From NCBI RefSeq assembly GCF_002159625.1, contig NZ_NFIZ01000012.1, positions 1-64,000 of the forward strand: a DNA stretch of 64,000 bases, read 5' to 3'. The notes beneath the pieces are model-generated. The model had not been told where the DNA came from and did no database searches. It saw nothing but the letters and a program-made list of their open reading frames with translations. The translations under genes and the position numbers were made by a program. This stretch comes from Olsenella sp. An285 (lineage in GTDB: Bacteria > Actinomycetota > Coriobacteriia > Coriobacteriales > Atopobiaceae). Position 1 is the first letter of the stretch. Each line of letters begins with the position of its first letter. This document shows, piece after piece, positions 36,346 through 44,183 of the stretch.

Positions 36346-36379
36346 GAAAAAACGGGGCCGTCCCCTCGGACGACCCCGC
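36346..36379 (-). terminator. Intrinsic terminator of serS
   Basis: On the minus strand CGGGGTCGTCC, loop, GGACGGCCCCG, then TTTTTT. About 30 bases beyond the serS stop. Confidence 0.85.
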
Positions 36380-36407
36380 AGCGAGCAGAAGGCATGAGCG
36401 CTGGCCC

Positions 36408-37703
36408 TTACGCCTCCGGGCGAATGACCTCCACGCCGCCCATGTAGGGGCGCAGCGCCTCGGGCACCGTGATGGAGCCGTCGGCGTTCTGGTAGTTCTC
36501 CATGATGGCGGCCATGGTACGGCCAACGGCGAGGCCGGAGCCGTTGAGGGTGTGGACGTAGCGCGTGCCCTTGAACTCGGAGGGGTCCTTGTAGCGGATG
36601 TTGGCGCGACGCGCCTGGAAGTCCCAGCAGTTGGAGCAGGACGAGATCTCCTTGTAGGCGTTGTAGCTGGGCAGCCACACCTCGAGGTCGTAGCACTTGC
36701 ATGCGGAGAAGCCGATGTCGCCGGTGCAGAGCGTGACCACGTGATAGGGCAGCCCCAGGGCCTGGAGCACGGCCTCAGCCTCGGCGACCATGCTCTCGAG
36801 CTGGTTCATCGAGTCCTCGGGCTTGGCGAACTTGACCATCTCCACCTTGTCGAACTGGTGAACGCGGATGATGCCGCGCGTGTCGCGACCGGCGGAGCCC
36901 GCCTCCTCGCGGAAGCACGGGGTGAACGCGGTGTACCAGAGCGGCAGCTGGGAGGCGTCGAGCACCTCGCCGCGGTGGAGGTTGGTGAGCATGACCTCGG
37001 CCGTGGGAATGAGGTAGAGGTCGGGGTTCACGTGATAGAGGTCGTCCTCGAACTTGGGGAGCTGGCCCGTGCCGAAGAGGGTCTCGCGGTTGGTGATGAC
37101 GGGCATCCACCACTCCTTGAAGCCCGCCTTGACGTGCATGTCCACCATGAAGCTGATGAGGGCGCGCTCCATGCGAGCGCCCATGCCGCCCAGCACGTAG
37201 AAGCGGGCGCCGGAGACCTTGACGCCGCGGTCGAAGTCGATCATGCCGGTCTCCGGACCAAGGTCCCAGTGCGCCTTGGGCTCGAAGCCGTCCGCGGAGA
37301 AGTCGCGCGGGGTGCCCCAGCGGCGCACCTCGGGGTTGTCAGAGTCATCCTTGCCATAGGGGACGCTCTCGTGCGGGATGTTGGGGATGCGGGACACCAG
37401 GTCAAAGAGGGCGTCCTCCACCTCGCCGCGACGGGCGTCCAGGTCTGCGATGCGCTCCTTGTTGGCGGCGACGCGCGCCTTGGCGGCCTCGGCCTCGTCC
37501 CTCTTGCCCTCGCGCATGAGCTGGCCGATCTCCTTGGAGACGGAGTTGCGCTCGGCCTGGAGCTTCTCGACCTCGGAGATGACGGAGCGGCGCTCCTCGT
37601 CAAGCTCGAAGAACTTCTCGCGGTCCCAGTGTGCGTTCTGGCGGGACTCGCAGGCCTTGTCCACGACGTCGGGGTTCTCGCGGACGAACTTGATGTCAAG
37701 CAT
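36408..37703 (-). CDS. serS: Seryl-tRNA synthetase
   Basis: 431-residue class II synthetase. N-terminal coiled-coil arm at about 30-100 (EERRSVISEVEKLQAERNSVSKEIGQLMREGKRDEAEAAKARVAANKERI). Motif 2 is FTPCFREEAGSAGRDTRGIIRVHQFDKVEM. Motif 3 is LNGSGLAVGRTMAAIMENYQ. The start is the ATG at 37703 (MLDIKFVRENPD) with TAGGAG six bases upstream. No T-box leader is visible. A shared palindromic -10 region separates it from the divergent small membrane gene. Confidence 0.98.
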   Translation of the reverse strand: MLDIKFVRENPDVVDKACESRQNAHWDREKFFELDEERRSVISEVEKLQAERNSVSKEIGQLMREGKRDEAEAAKARVAANKERIADLDARRGEVEDALFDLVSRIPNIPHESVPYGKDDSDNPEVRRWGTPRDFSADGFEPKAHWDLGPETGMIDFDRGVKVSGARFYVLGGMGARMERALISFMVDMHVKAGFKEWWMPVITNRETLFGTGQLPKFEDDLYHVNPDLYLIPTAEVMLTNLHRGEVLDASQLPLWYTAFTPCFREEAGSAGRDTRGIIRVHQFDKVEMVKFAKPEDSMNQLESMVAEAEAVLQALGLPYHVVTLCTGDIGFSACKCYDLEVWLPSYNAYKEISSCSNCWDFQARRANIRYKDPSEFKGTRYVHTLNGSGLAVGRTMAAIMENYQNADGSITVPEALRPYMGGVEVIRPEA

Positions 37704-37759
37704 GCTTGCTCCTAGCTCTGACTGCGTGCACTTTGCCGGCGCTCGCGCGGCGACCCTCC

Positions 37760-37771
37760 AAGTATATACTT
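37760..37771. promoter_or_regulatory. Palindromic bidirectional -10 region (AAGTATATACTT)
   Basis: A perfect 12-bp palindrome that reads TATACT on both strands, midway between serS and the small membrane protein. Matching -35 elements are not obvious. Confidence 0.4.
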
Positions 37772-37808
37772 GTGCGGTGATTCTTCGAACGTGCTTGGGA
37801 GGCAAGGC

Positions 37809-38000
37809 ATGCAGGCGATCGGCGACTTCGTAACGTGGCTCTTCAACGACCAGACGGGCGTCCTCGTCCTCATTGCCGGCGGAATCGTGATCTGCCTCAT
37901 CATCGCCCTGCTCATGGAGCGCAAGACCAAGGAGCGCTACTTCAATCACGAGAAGAGCGATGAGGACTGGGACCTCTTCGGGGGAGACGAGGACGAGTAG
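37809..38000 (+). CDS. Small single-pass membrane protein, unknown function
   Basis: 63 residues. MQAIGDFVTWLFNDQTG, one transmembrane helix at about 20-40 (VLVLIAGGIVICLIIALLM), then a basic turn (ERKTKER) and an acidic tail SDEDWDLFGGDEDE. GGGAGG lies upstream of the ATG at 37809. The positive-inside rule predicts the tail is cytoplasmic. Its neighbour, the SLH protein, starts 58 bases later; they may be co-transcribed. Confidence 0.7.
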   Translation: MQAIGDFVTWLFNDQTGVLVLIAGGIVICLIIALLMERKTKERYFNHEKSDEDWDLFGGDEDE

Positions 38001-38058
38001 CCGCTCTCCCCGAGGCCCCGGAGCCGCCGCCCCGGCACCCCAATCGAAAGGTGTTCGC

Positions 38059-39294
38059 ATGAAGTCAAAGGCCCTTCTCGCCCTGACGCTCGCTGCCGCG
38101 CTGGCGGCGCCCGTCCTGGCCCCCGCGACCGCGCTGGCCGACGGCGCCGACCTCGCGGGCGCGCTCGCGGAGCTCGAGGCCGCGGCGCCCGCAGGCACGC
38201 GAGACTCCGAGGGGGAGGTCGACATCGCGTCCCTGACCGAGGGGGCGGACGCGCTCACGCGCGCCGTGTCCCAGCTCGGCGGCGGCGCCGAGCTGCTGGC
38301 AGTCGAGGACTTCTCCGACTGCGACCCCTCCCTGTGGTACGCCGAGTACGTCACCTACGTCTCCGACCACGGAATCATCACGGGTCGCGAGGACGGGACC
38401 TTTGCCCCCGCCGCCAACGTGAGCCGGGCGGACCTCGCGACCATCCTCTGGCGTCTGGCCGGAAAGCCCGCGGTGACGAGCGACGGCTTCCCCGACGTCA
38501 CCAACCCGTCCGCCTACTACTATCAGGCGGCGCTCTGGGCACAGAGTACTGGCGTCGTCGGGGGCGCTACACACGCCGACGGTCTTCTGTACTTCGAGGG
38601 CGAGCGCTCGGTCACGCGCGAGGAGTGCGCCGCGATGCTCGCCCGCTACGCACGACTCTGCGGCCTCAGCACCCTGAGCAACGGAAACGCCCTCAAGGGC
38701 ATACCCGGGTGGGAGAGCTCGAGTGCCTGGGCGCGCGACGACCTTGGCTGGGCCGTTGACAAGGGCCTCGTGAGCGGCAAGCAGAGCGAGTCGGGCCTCG
38801 AGCTCGCCCCTCTCGCCAGCACGGACCGCGCCTCCATCGCAAAGATGATCACCGTGCTCCACCGCGACGTTCTCGGCAGTAGGACTCCCATCTACGACGG
38901 CAGCGACCCCCAGACCGAGGCCGAGAGGTACGTCCTCTCCGGGCTCCAGGCAACCATCGACCTCCTCAACGCGAGCGGCGGGAGCAACGGCACCTGGAGG
39001 ACCTACATCTCCGAGCCCACCCGCCACTGGGGCCGCTCGTTCTTCATCACGCTGCAGACCGACGTCTCGTTCGCCGCGATTCGTGCCGCGTACCACAAGG
39101 GCGGGGAGACGCTCCTGAGGATCGACGAGCTGGCAGAGTCCTTCGACGACCTCTCCGGCACGGTCCGCGACCTCAGCCTCAGCGAGGGCGCCGGACTCGA
39201 CGGGTTTGCCGTCATCTACTCTTCGGACGGCGAGGTCATCCACGCCTCCAGGAACGGCGAGAGCTACGTCCCGTACTGGTACACCCTGGAGTAG
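38059..39294 (+). CDS. Exported S-layer-homology (SLH) domain protein
   Basis: 411 residues. Signal peptide 1-27 (ALLALTLAAALAAPVLAPATALA, AxA cleavage). Three SLH-type modules follow: about 90-145 (WYAEYVTYVSDHGIITGREDGTFAPAANVSRADLATILWRLAG), 153-213 (FPDVTNPSAYYYQAALWAQSTGVVGG...VTREECAAMLARYARL) and 224-280 (SSAWARDDLGWAVDKGLVSG...TDRASIAKMITVLHR). The C-terminal domain (about 290-411) is unknown. SLH modules bind cell-wall polymers, so this is a wall-attached protein. The ATG at 38059 follows GAAAGG. Confidence 0.88.
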   Translation: MKSKALLALTLAAALAAPVLAPATALADGADLAGALAELEAAAPAGTRDSEGEVDIASLTEGADALTRAVSQLGGGAELLAVEDFSDCDPSLWYAEYVTYVSDHGIITGREDGTFAPAANVSRADLATILWRLAGKPAVTSDGFPDVTNPSAYYYQAALWAQSTGVVGGATHADGLLYFEGERSVTREECAAMLARYARLCGLSTLSNGNALKGIPGWESSSAWARDDLGWAVDKGLVSGKQSESGLELAPLASTDRASIAKMITVLHRDVLGSRTPIYDGSDPQTEAERYVLSGLQATIDLLNASGGSNGTWRTYISEPTRHWGRSFFITLQTDVSFAAIRAAYHKGGETLLRIDELAESFDDLSGTVRDLSLSEGAGLDGFAVIYSSDGEVIHASRNGESYVPYWYTLE

Positions 39295-39327
39295 CCCGCG
39301 GCAGACCCCCCCTGCACCCGCGCACGC

Positions 39328-39358
39328 AAAAGGGCCCCGACCGAAGTCGGGGCCCTTT
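39328..39358. terminator. Bidirectional terminator between the SLH gene and tRNA-Leu
   Basis: AAAAGGGCCCCGAC pairs with GTCGGGGCCCTTT around CGAA. T-rich on both strands, it serves the SLH gene (+) and the tRNA (-). Confidence 0.85.
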
Positions 39359-39365
39359 GATTTCA

Positions 39366-39452
39366 TGGTGCGGGCGAAAGGACTTGAACCTTCATGGAGT
39401 TGCCCCCATACGGACCTGAACCGTACGCGTCTGCCAATTCCGCCACGCCCGC
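39366..39452 (-). tRNA. tRNA-Leu (anticodon CAG)
   Basis: 87 nt with encoded CCA. Acceptor GCGGGCG with its complement CGCCCGC; anticodon stem TACGG/CCGTA with loop TTCAGGT; class II variable arm TGGGGGCAACTCCA; T-arm AGGTTCAAGTCCT. Confidence 0.96.
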
Positions 39453-39463
39453 GTGCGTAGGAC

Positions 39464-39492
39464 ATTCTATCGCAAGCTCTTCTCGCTGCCAA
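39464..39492 (-). promoter_or_regulatory. Promoter of tRNA-Leu
   Basis: On the minus strand -35 TTGGCA (39492-39487), 17-base spacer, -10 TAGAAT (39469-39464). 11 bases before the tRNA. Confidence 0.75.
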
Positions 39493-39602
39493 GGGGTTTT
39501 CTTCAAGAACGGCGCTGGGAGGCCGCGGGGCGGGCACGAGCCGGGCGGGACGGGGTAGAATAGCCCCACCACGGCACACGCAGCACAAACGAAGGAGGCG
39601 CC

Positions 39603-41366
39603 GTGAGCACGTCAACGCCACCAGCGTCGCGCGCGAGCGCGCCGCACCAGCAGGGGGGCGCTCCCCGCGACGAGATCCTCCTTGGGAGGTACCGCGTCCT
39701 CGAGCGGAGGGGCACCGGGGGGTTCGGCACCGTCTGCACCTGCTGGGACCTGCGCCTTCAGAGGCGCGTTGCGATAAAGCGCATGCCCATCGTGGACGCC
39801 GCGGCCACCACCACGGCCGAGGAGGCCCTTGCCGAGGCGCGCACCGCCTGCATGCTCGCCCACCCCAACATCGTCACCGTCTACGACTTCGAGTCCGACG
39901 GGACCTACGCCTACCTCGTGATGGAGTACGTCGACGGACTCAACCTCGCGGAGCTCCTCGCTCGCGTAGAGGGCGGCCGCCTCACGCCCGAGGAGTGCGC
40001 CCACGTCCTGGACTCCGTCACCAAGGCCCTGGCCTACGCGCACGAGAACCTCGTCCTCCACCTCGACATCAAGCCCACGAACATCATGGTCGACCGCCGC
40101 GGCGTGGTTAAGCTCGCGGACTTTGGCATGGCAACGCTCGCCTCCGCCGCGGGCTACGGCGGCGCGCGGGGCGGGACCGTCGGCTACATGCCGCCGGAGC
40201 AGATCCAGGGGATGCTTGTGGACGAGCGCGCCGACGTCTTCTCCCTCGCCGTGGTGGTGTGGCAGGCCCTCACCGGGCAGTGTCCCTTCGCCGCGGACTC
40301 CGCGTCCGGCTCGCTCAAGATGATCGAGCGCGGCCCGGCGCGGCCCCTCGGGAAGGACTGCCCCGAGCTCGCCGGCGAGCCCGCGCTCGCCCTCGGCGAG
40401 GCCGTCTCCGCCCACCCGGCAGACCGCCCCGCGGACGTGCGCGACCTCGCGGAGGAGCTCCTGCCCTATCTCGGGGACCCGCGCGACGGCGCCGAGTCGC
40501 TCCGCGAGCTCGTGGAGCAGGCCGAGAAGGACGACGGCTCGCTGGACTCCTCCCGAAACGACGGCCTCCCGCCCCTCCTTGTTCGCATGCCCTGGCTCCC
40601 CGGCGCGGTCGCGCGCTGCCTGACCGCGCTTGCCGTGTTTGCGACGGCGAGGCTCGTCCTCCCCGCGCTCCCCGGGGCAACAGCGCAGTTCGTTGCCGTC
40701 GCCTCTCTCGCGGGCGGCGCGGCCTCGGCGCTCTGGCCGCCCCTCGGGTCCGCCCTCGTGGGCCTCTCCCTCGTGGCTGCCATCGGATGCGCCGGCCCCA
40801 CGCCCGCGTCCTTCCCCCTCGCCCTCCTCCTGGGCGTGGTGCTTGCCGCCTGGTGGGCGCTCGTGGGGAGGCGTGGTCGCCTCACGAGCCTCGCGATGCT
40901 CCTTCCGTGCTGCCTCCCCTCGCCCGTGACGGGAGCCGCCCTCGCCGGCTACGCGCTGCACCCCCTCCCCGCCGCGGCAACGGGCCTGGTGGGCTACGCG
41001 CTCGGGACGCTCTTCCACGCCGCCGTCTCGCAGGGCTTTGTCGCGACGTCCGTGGTGGCGGACCTCGCCGCCCTGGCCGCCGAGCCGCGTCTGTGGGTGG
41101 TCGCGGCGGGCTGCGCGGCGTGCGGTCTCGTGAGCTCCGCCGTCTCCGGCAGGGGCACGGTTGCGGCGGGCGTCCTCGGGCAGGCGCTTGGCCTTGCGTG
41201 CCTTCTGGGCTCTGAGGTTCTCGCAGCTAGAATGGAGAATGACGGTATATGGGCCTCCCTCGACGGAGAGGCGGCCCTCCTTGCGGTACTCTTGTTTGTG
41301 CTTTTGTGCATCGCGACGGCCCTTGGCGGGCCGCTCGTTGAAGATATGGAAGGCGAGGATACGTGA
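39603..41366 (+). CDS. Ser/Thr protein kinase with polytopic membrane domain (non-RD)
   Basis: 587 residues, GTG at 39603 after AAGGAGG. The kinase domain (about 27-290) has a glycine loop RGTGGFGTV, Lys59 in VAIKR, catalytic loop HLDIKPTN (Asp155), DFG at 173-175 and PPEQ in place of APE. Leu replaces Arg in HRD, a non-RD kinase. Residues about 340-570 form roughly eight hydrophobic helices rather than a single helix with PASTA domains. First gene of a coupled run with FhaA, FhaB, PP2C and SEDS-PBP, so it probably acts in wall-synthesis control. The ligand sensed by the membrane domain is unknown. Confidence 0.9.
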   Translation: MSTSTPPASRASAPHQQGGAPRDEILLGRYRVLERRGTGGFGTVCTCWDLRLQRRVAIKRMPIVDAAATTTAEEALAEARTACMLAHPNIVTVYDFESDGTYAYLVMEYVDGLNLAELLARVEGGRLTPEECAHVLDSVTKALAYAHENLVLHLDIKPTNIMVDRRGVVKLADFGMATLASAAGYGGARGGTVGYMPPEQIQGMLVDERADVFSLAVVVWQALTGQCPFAADSASGSLKMIERGPARPLGKDCPELAGEPALALGEAVSAHPADRPADVRDLAEELLPYLGDPRDGAESLRELVEQAEKDDGSLDSSRNDGLPPLLVRMPWLPGAVARCLTALAVFATARLVLPALPGATAQFVAVASLAGGAASALWPPLGSALVGLSLVAAIGCAGPTPASFPLALLLGVVLAAWWALVGRRGRLTSLAMLLPCCLPSPVTGAALAGYALHPLPAAATGLVGYALGTLFHAAVSQGFVATSVVADLAALAAEPRLWVVAAGCAACGLVSSAVSGRGTVAAGVLGQALGLACLLGSEVLAARMENDGIWASLDGEAALLAVLLFVLLCIATALGGPLVEDMEGEDT

Positions 41367-41367
41367 C

Positions 41368-42501
41368 ATGAGCTTCCTCAGTGATTTCGAGGGGCGCATA
41401 GGCTCCGTGTTCGGGGCGGCCCCCCAGGGATACACCGAGCCCTTCTCCTTCAAGAAGCTTGCCAAGCGCGCTGCGCGCGAGATGGAGAACGAGACCTACG
41501 AGATCGACGGCGTTGACACCGCGCCGGCGCTCTACACCGTGCTCGTCTCCGCCTCAGACGACTCCCTCATGCGCCCCCTCTACGAGCAGATCACCTACGA
41601 GGTCTCCGCCTTCGTGACCGCCCAGGCGCAGAAGCGCGGCTATGCCTTCGTGGGCAGCCCCCTCGTGCGCTTCATGGTGGACCCCTCCCTGAGGTCCGGG
41701 AAGTTCGCCGTGTTTGCCGAGAACGTGGACGCCCGCACCCTCACGCGCCTTCGCGAGGAGGAGCGCGCCTTCCTGGCGGGAAGCTCGAGCTCGGGCGGGG
41801 CCGCCGCGCAGATCAACCGTCGACCCTCCGCGCCCACGCCGAGGCAGTCCCTCGACGGCGCGGACCGCGGCCCCGCGCGGTCCCAGGCCGAGCCCGCGGC
41901 CGCCTCGGGCACCGACGCCGGGCTTGACGTCATGCCCTCCGACTTTGACGCGGCGCCCGCATCCGTGGCCGCCGCCTCCGAGTCCACCCCCATGCCCATT
42001 CCCATGGCGTCCGACACGCCGCTGGTGGCTCCCTCGGGCAAGCATGCAGCCGTTCCCGTGCCGCAGACCCAGCGTCGCAGCGTGCCCCTCGTGGACGTGA
42101 GGAGAGGCGTCGGCGCCGAGGCCGTGGCCGGCGTGGCAACCGCCGGCTCTCCCATCGCCGCCGCCATGGACTCCGTCCCCCAGCAGGCGCGCGGGGTCGA
42201 GGACGACTACGCCTCCTGCCTGCTCATCGACCGGCAGACCGGCAGGACCTTCACCGCAAAGGCCCCGTCCACGGTCATCGGCCGCGAGCGCTCCAAGGCC
42301 GGCATCGTCCTGCGCGACCCCAATGTCTCCCGCGCCCACGCCGAGCTCTCCTTCGACGGCCGCGACTGGCGCATCACCGACCTCAACTCCACCAACGGCA
42401 CGCTCGTCAACGACGTGGACATCCACGAGTGCGCGCTTCGCGACGGCGACCTGATCACCCTCGGCCTCGTGAACCTTGAGTTCAGGGAGAACCGCCGATG
42501 A
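41368..42501 (+). CDS. fhaA: FhaA-like protein (DUF3662 plus FHA domain)
   Basis: 377 residues. The N-terminal DUF3662 domain (about 1-130: FLSDFEGRIGSVFGAAPQGYTEPFSFKKLAKRAAREMEN) is followed by a long Ala/Pro/Ser-rich linker (about 145-280). The C-terminal FHA domain (about 285-377) has VIGRERSKAGIVLRDPNVSRAHAELSFDGRDWRITDLNSTNGTLVND. FHA domains bind phosphothreonine; in mycobacteria FhaA links PknB signalling to peptidoglycan precursor flipping. It starts one base after the kinase stop and overlaps FhaB by ATGA. Confidence 0.93.
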   Translation: MSFLSDFEGRIGSVFGAAPQGYTEPFSFKKLAKRAAREMENETYEIDGVDTAPALYTVLVSASDDSLMRPLYEQITYEVSAFVTAQAQKRGYAFVGSPLVRFMVDPSLRSGKFAVFAENVDARTLTRLREEERAFLAGSSSSGGAAAQINRRPSAPTPRQSLDGADRGPARSQAEPAAASGTDAGLDVMPSDFDAAPASVAAASESTPMPIPMASDTPLVAPSGKHAAVPVPQTQRRSVPLVDVRRGVGAEAVAGVATAGSPIAAAMDSVPQQARGVEDDYASCLLIDRQTGRTFTAKAPSTVIGRERSKAGIVLRDPNVSRAHAELSFDGRDWRITDLNSTNGTLVNDVDIHECALRDGDLITLGLVNLEFRENRR

Positions 42502-42911
42502 TCGACCTCGTCCTGTTTGCGGGACGCGTCCTTCTTGTCGTCGTCCTCTACATCTTCCTCTTTGCCGTCATGCGCTCGGGCGTGGGGCTCGTGCGCGGGC
42601 AGCGCCGGGACGCCGCCATCTGGTCGGTCGACGTCGAGAAGGGCACGCGCTCGCTTCGCGGCCTGCACGTCGACATCCTCGGCCCCGTCGTCATAGGGCG
42701 CTCCCCCTCCTCCGACATCGTCATCGACGAGCCGTACGTCTCGTCCTCCCACGCGCGCTTCACGCTCCAGGGCCCCGCCCTCGTGCTCGAGGACCTTGGC
42801 TCCACCAACGGCACCATGGTCAACGGCCACCCCATCGACCAACCGGTCACCCTGAGGGAGGCTGACGAGGTCCAGGTGGGCGACACCATCATGAGGGTGA
42901 GCCGCGGATGA
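42498..42911 (+). CDS. fhaB: FhaB/FipA-like membrane-anchored FHA protein
   Basis: 137 residues. One N-terminal transmembrane helix (about 4-27), a basic linker, and an FHA domain (about 60-137: VVIGRSPSSDIVIDEPYVSSSHARFTLQGPALVLEDLGSTNGTMVNGHPI). In actinobacteria this protein is part of the kinase/division cluster. ATGA overlaps at both ends (42498 and 42908) show tight translational coupling with FhaA and the phosphatase. Confidence 0.93.
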   Translation: MIDLVLFAGRVLLVVVLYIFLFAVMRSGVGLVRGQRRDAAIWSVDVEKGTRSLRGLHVDILGPVVIGRSPSSDIVIDEPYVSSSHARFTLQGPALVLEDLGSTNGTMVNGHPIDQPVTLREADEVQVGDTIMRVSRG

Positions 42912-44182
42912 CGACCGAGGAGCTTCAGGTCACGTCCGTCGAGGAGCCCGTCAACGCCCCCGGACGCGCCGAGATGCCCGTCGAGGGCCGCGCGGGCGCA
43001 GACGCCGTCTCCGGCGCCAACGAGTTCATCTCGTGGGGCGCCCGCAGCGACGTGGGCCTCGTGCGCGGTCACAACGAGGACTCCTTCCTCCTGAGGGCAC
43101 CGCTCTTCGTGGTCTCCGACGGCATGGGCGGACACGCCGCCGGCGAGGTCGCCAGCTCCATCGCCGTGGAGACCGTGGGCGAGCTCGCCCCCGGCACGGC
43201 TGACGACGTTCTTCTTGGCGCGGCCGTCGAGGCCGCCAACAAGGCCGTCATCAGGGGTGCCGAGGAGGGAATCGGCAAGCCCGGCATGGGCTGCACCGCG
43301 ACCTCCGTCCTTATCGAGAAGAACCACGTTGCCGTGGCACACGTGGGAGACTCGCGCGTCTACCTGCTCCGTCAGGGAACGCTCGTGCGCATAACGCACG
43401 ACCACTCCTACGTGGAGGAGCTCGTGGACTCCGGCCAGATCACCGCCGACGAGGCGCGCACGCACCCCTCGCGCTCCATCATCACCCGCGCCCTGGGGTC
43501 TGACCCGGACATGTACGCGGACCACTTCACCCTCGAGGTCAACACCGGGGACCGTCTCATCCTGTGCTCCGACGGCCTCTCCGGCATGATTCCCGACAGC
43601 GAGATCGAGTCCCTCGCCGTCTCCAGCGCCACGCCCCAGCAGGCGGCCGACAACCTCGTGGCCGCTGCCCTCACGGCAGGCGGCGCGGACAACGTGACCG
43701 TGGTCGTGGTCGACGTGCTGAACGACGGCCTTGCGGCAGAGGCGCGCAAGAGGCTCGCCCGAGGCGCGGCCTTCGTGACCGGCGTCATAGCCGCCATGCT
43801 CGCCGTCGTGGCGCTCATCTCCTTCGCCTTCATCCGGAGCGAGTGGTACCTCGCCGCCAACGGGGACACCGTCGCCATCTATCGCGGCATCAACGGCAGC
43901 TTCCTCGGCATTCCCCTGAACGAGCTCGTGGGGACGAGCGCCGTCGAGGTGAGCGACCTGCCCGCCGCCATACAGGACCAGCTCAAGGCCGGAATCCGCG
44001 TGCAGAACGAGGACGCTGCCTTCGAGACCATAGACTCCTACCACCGCCAGATCGACGCCGAGGCCGAGCGCGCGGCGCAGATTGCCGAGGAGGCAACTGC
44101 CGGCAGCTCTCAGGACGGCGAGGCGGCTGACGGCGCCCAGGCCGAGAGCCCGGAAGAGACGGCAGCGGAAGGGGGCGAGTAG
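42908..44182 (+). CDS. PP2C-family Ser/Thr phosphatase, membrane-anchored (PstP-like)
   Basis: 424 residues. PP2C domain (about 40-272) with metal ligands in [20 protein letters not shown] (Asp71), [19 protein letters not shown] and ADNVTVVVV. One transmembrane helix at about 287-309, then an extracellular domain of about 75 residues ([31 protein letters not shown]) and an acidic Gln/Glu/Ala-rich tail. It is expected to dephosphorylate the two kinases and FHA-bound substrates. Overlaps FhaB by four bases; the SEDS-PBP GTG begins one base after its stop. Confidence 0.94.
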   Translation: MTTEELQVTSVEEPVNAPGRAEMPVEGRAGADAVSGANEFISWGARSDVGLVRGHNEDSFLLRAPLFVVSDGMGGHAAGEVASSIAVETVGELAPGTADDVLLGAAVEAANKAVIRGAEEGIGKPGMGCTATSVLIEKNHVAVAHVGDSRVYLLRQGTLVRITHDHSYVEELVDSGQITADEARTHPSRSIITRALGSDPDMYADHFTLEVNTGDRLILCSDGLSGMIPDSEIESLAVSSATPQQAADNLVAAALTAGGADNVTVVVVDVLNDGLAAEARKRLARGAAFVTGVIAAMLAVVALISFAFIRSEWYLAANGDTVAIYRGINGSFLGIPLNELVGTSAVEVSDLPAAIQDQLKAGIRVQNEDAAFETIDSYHRQIDAEAERAAQIAEEATAGSSQDGEAADGAQAESPEETAAEGGE

Positions 44183-44183
44183 C

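Noticed and set aside
37704-37808. T-box leader upstream of serS
   Set aside because: No T-box sequence (TGGNACCGCG-like), no Stem I pattern and the gap is only about 100 bases.
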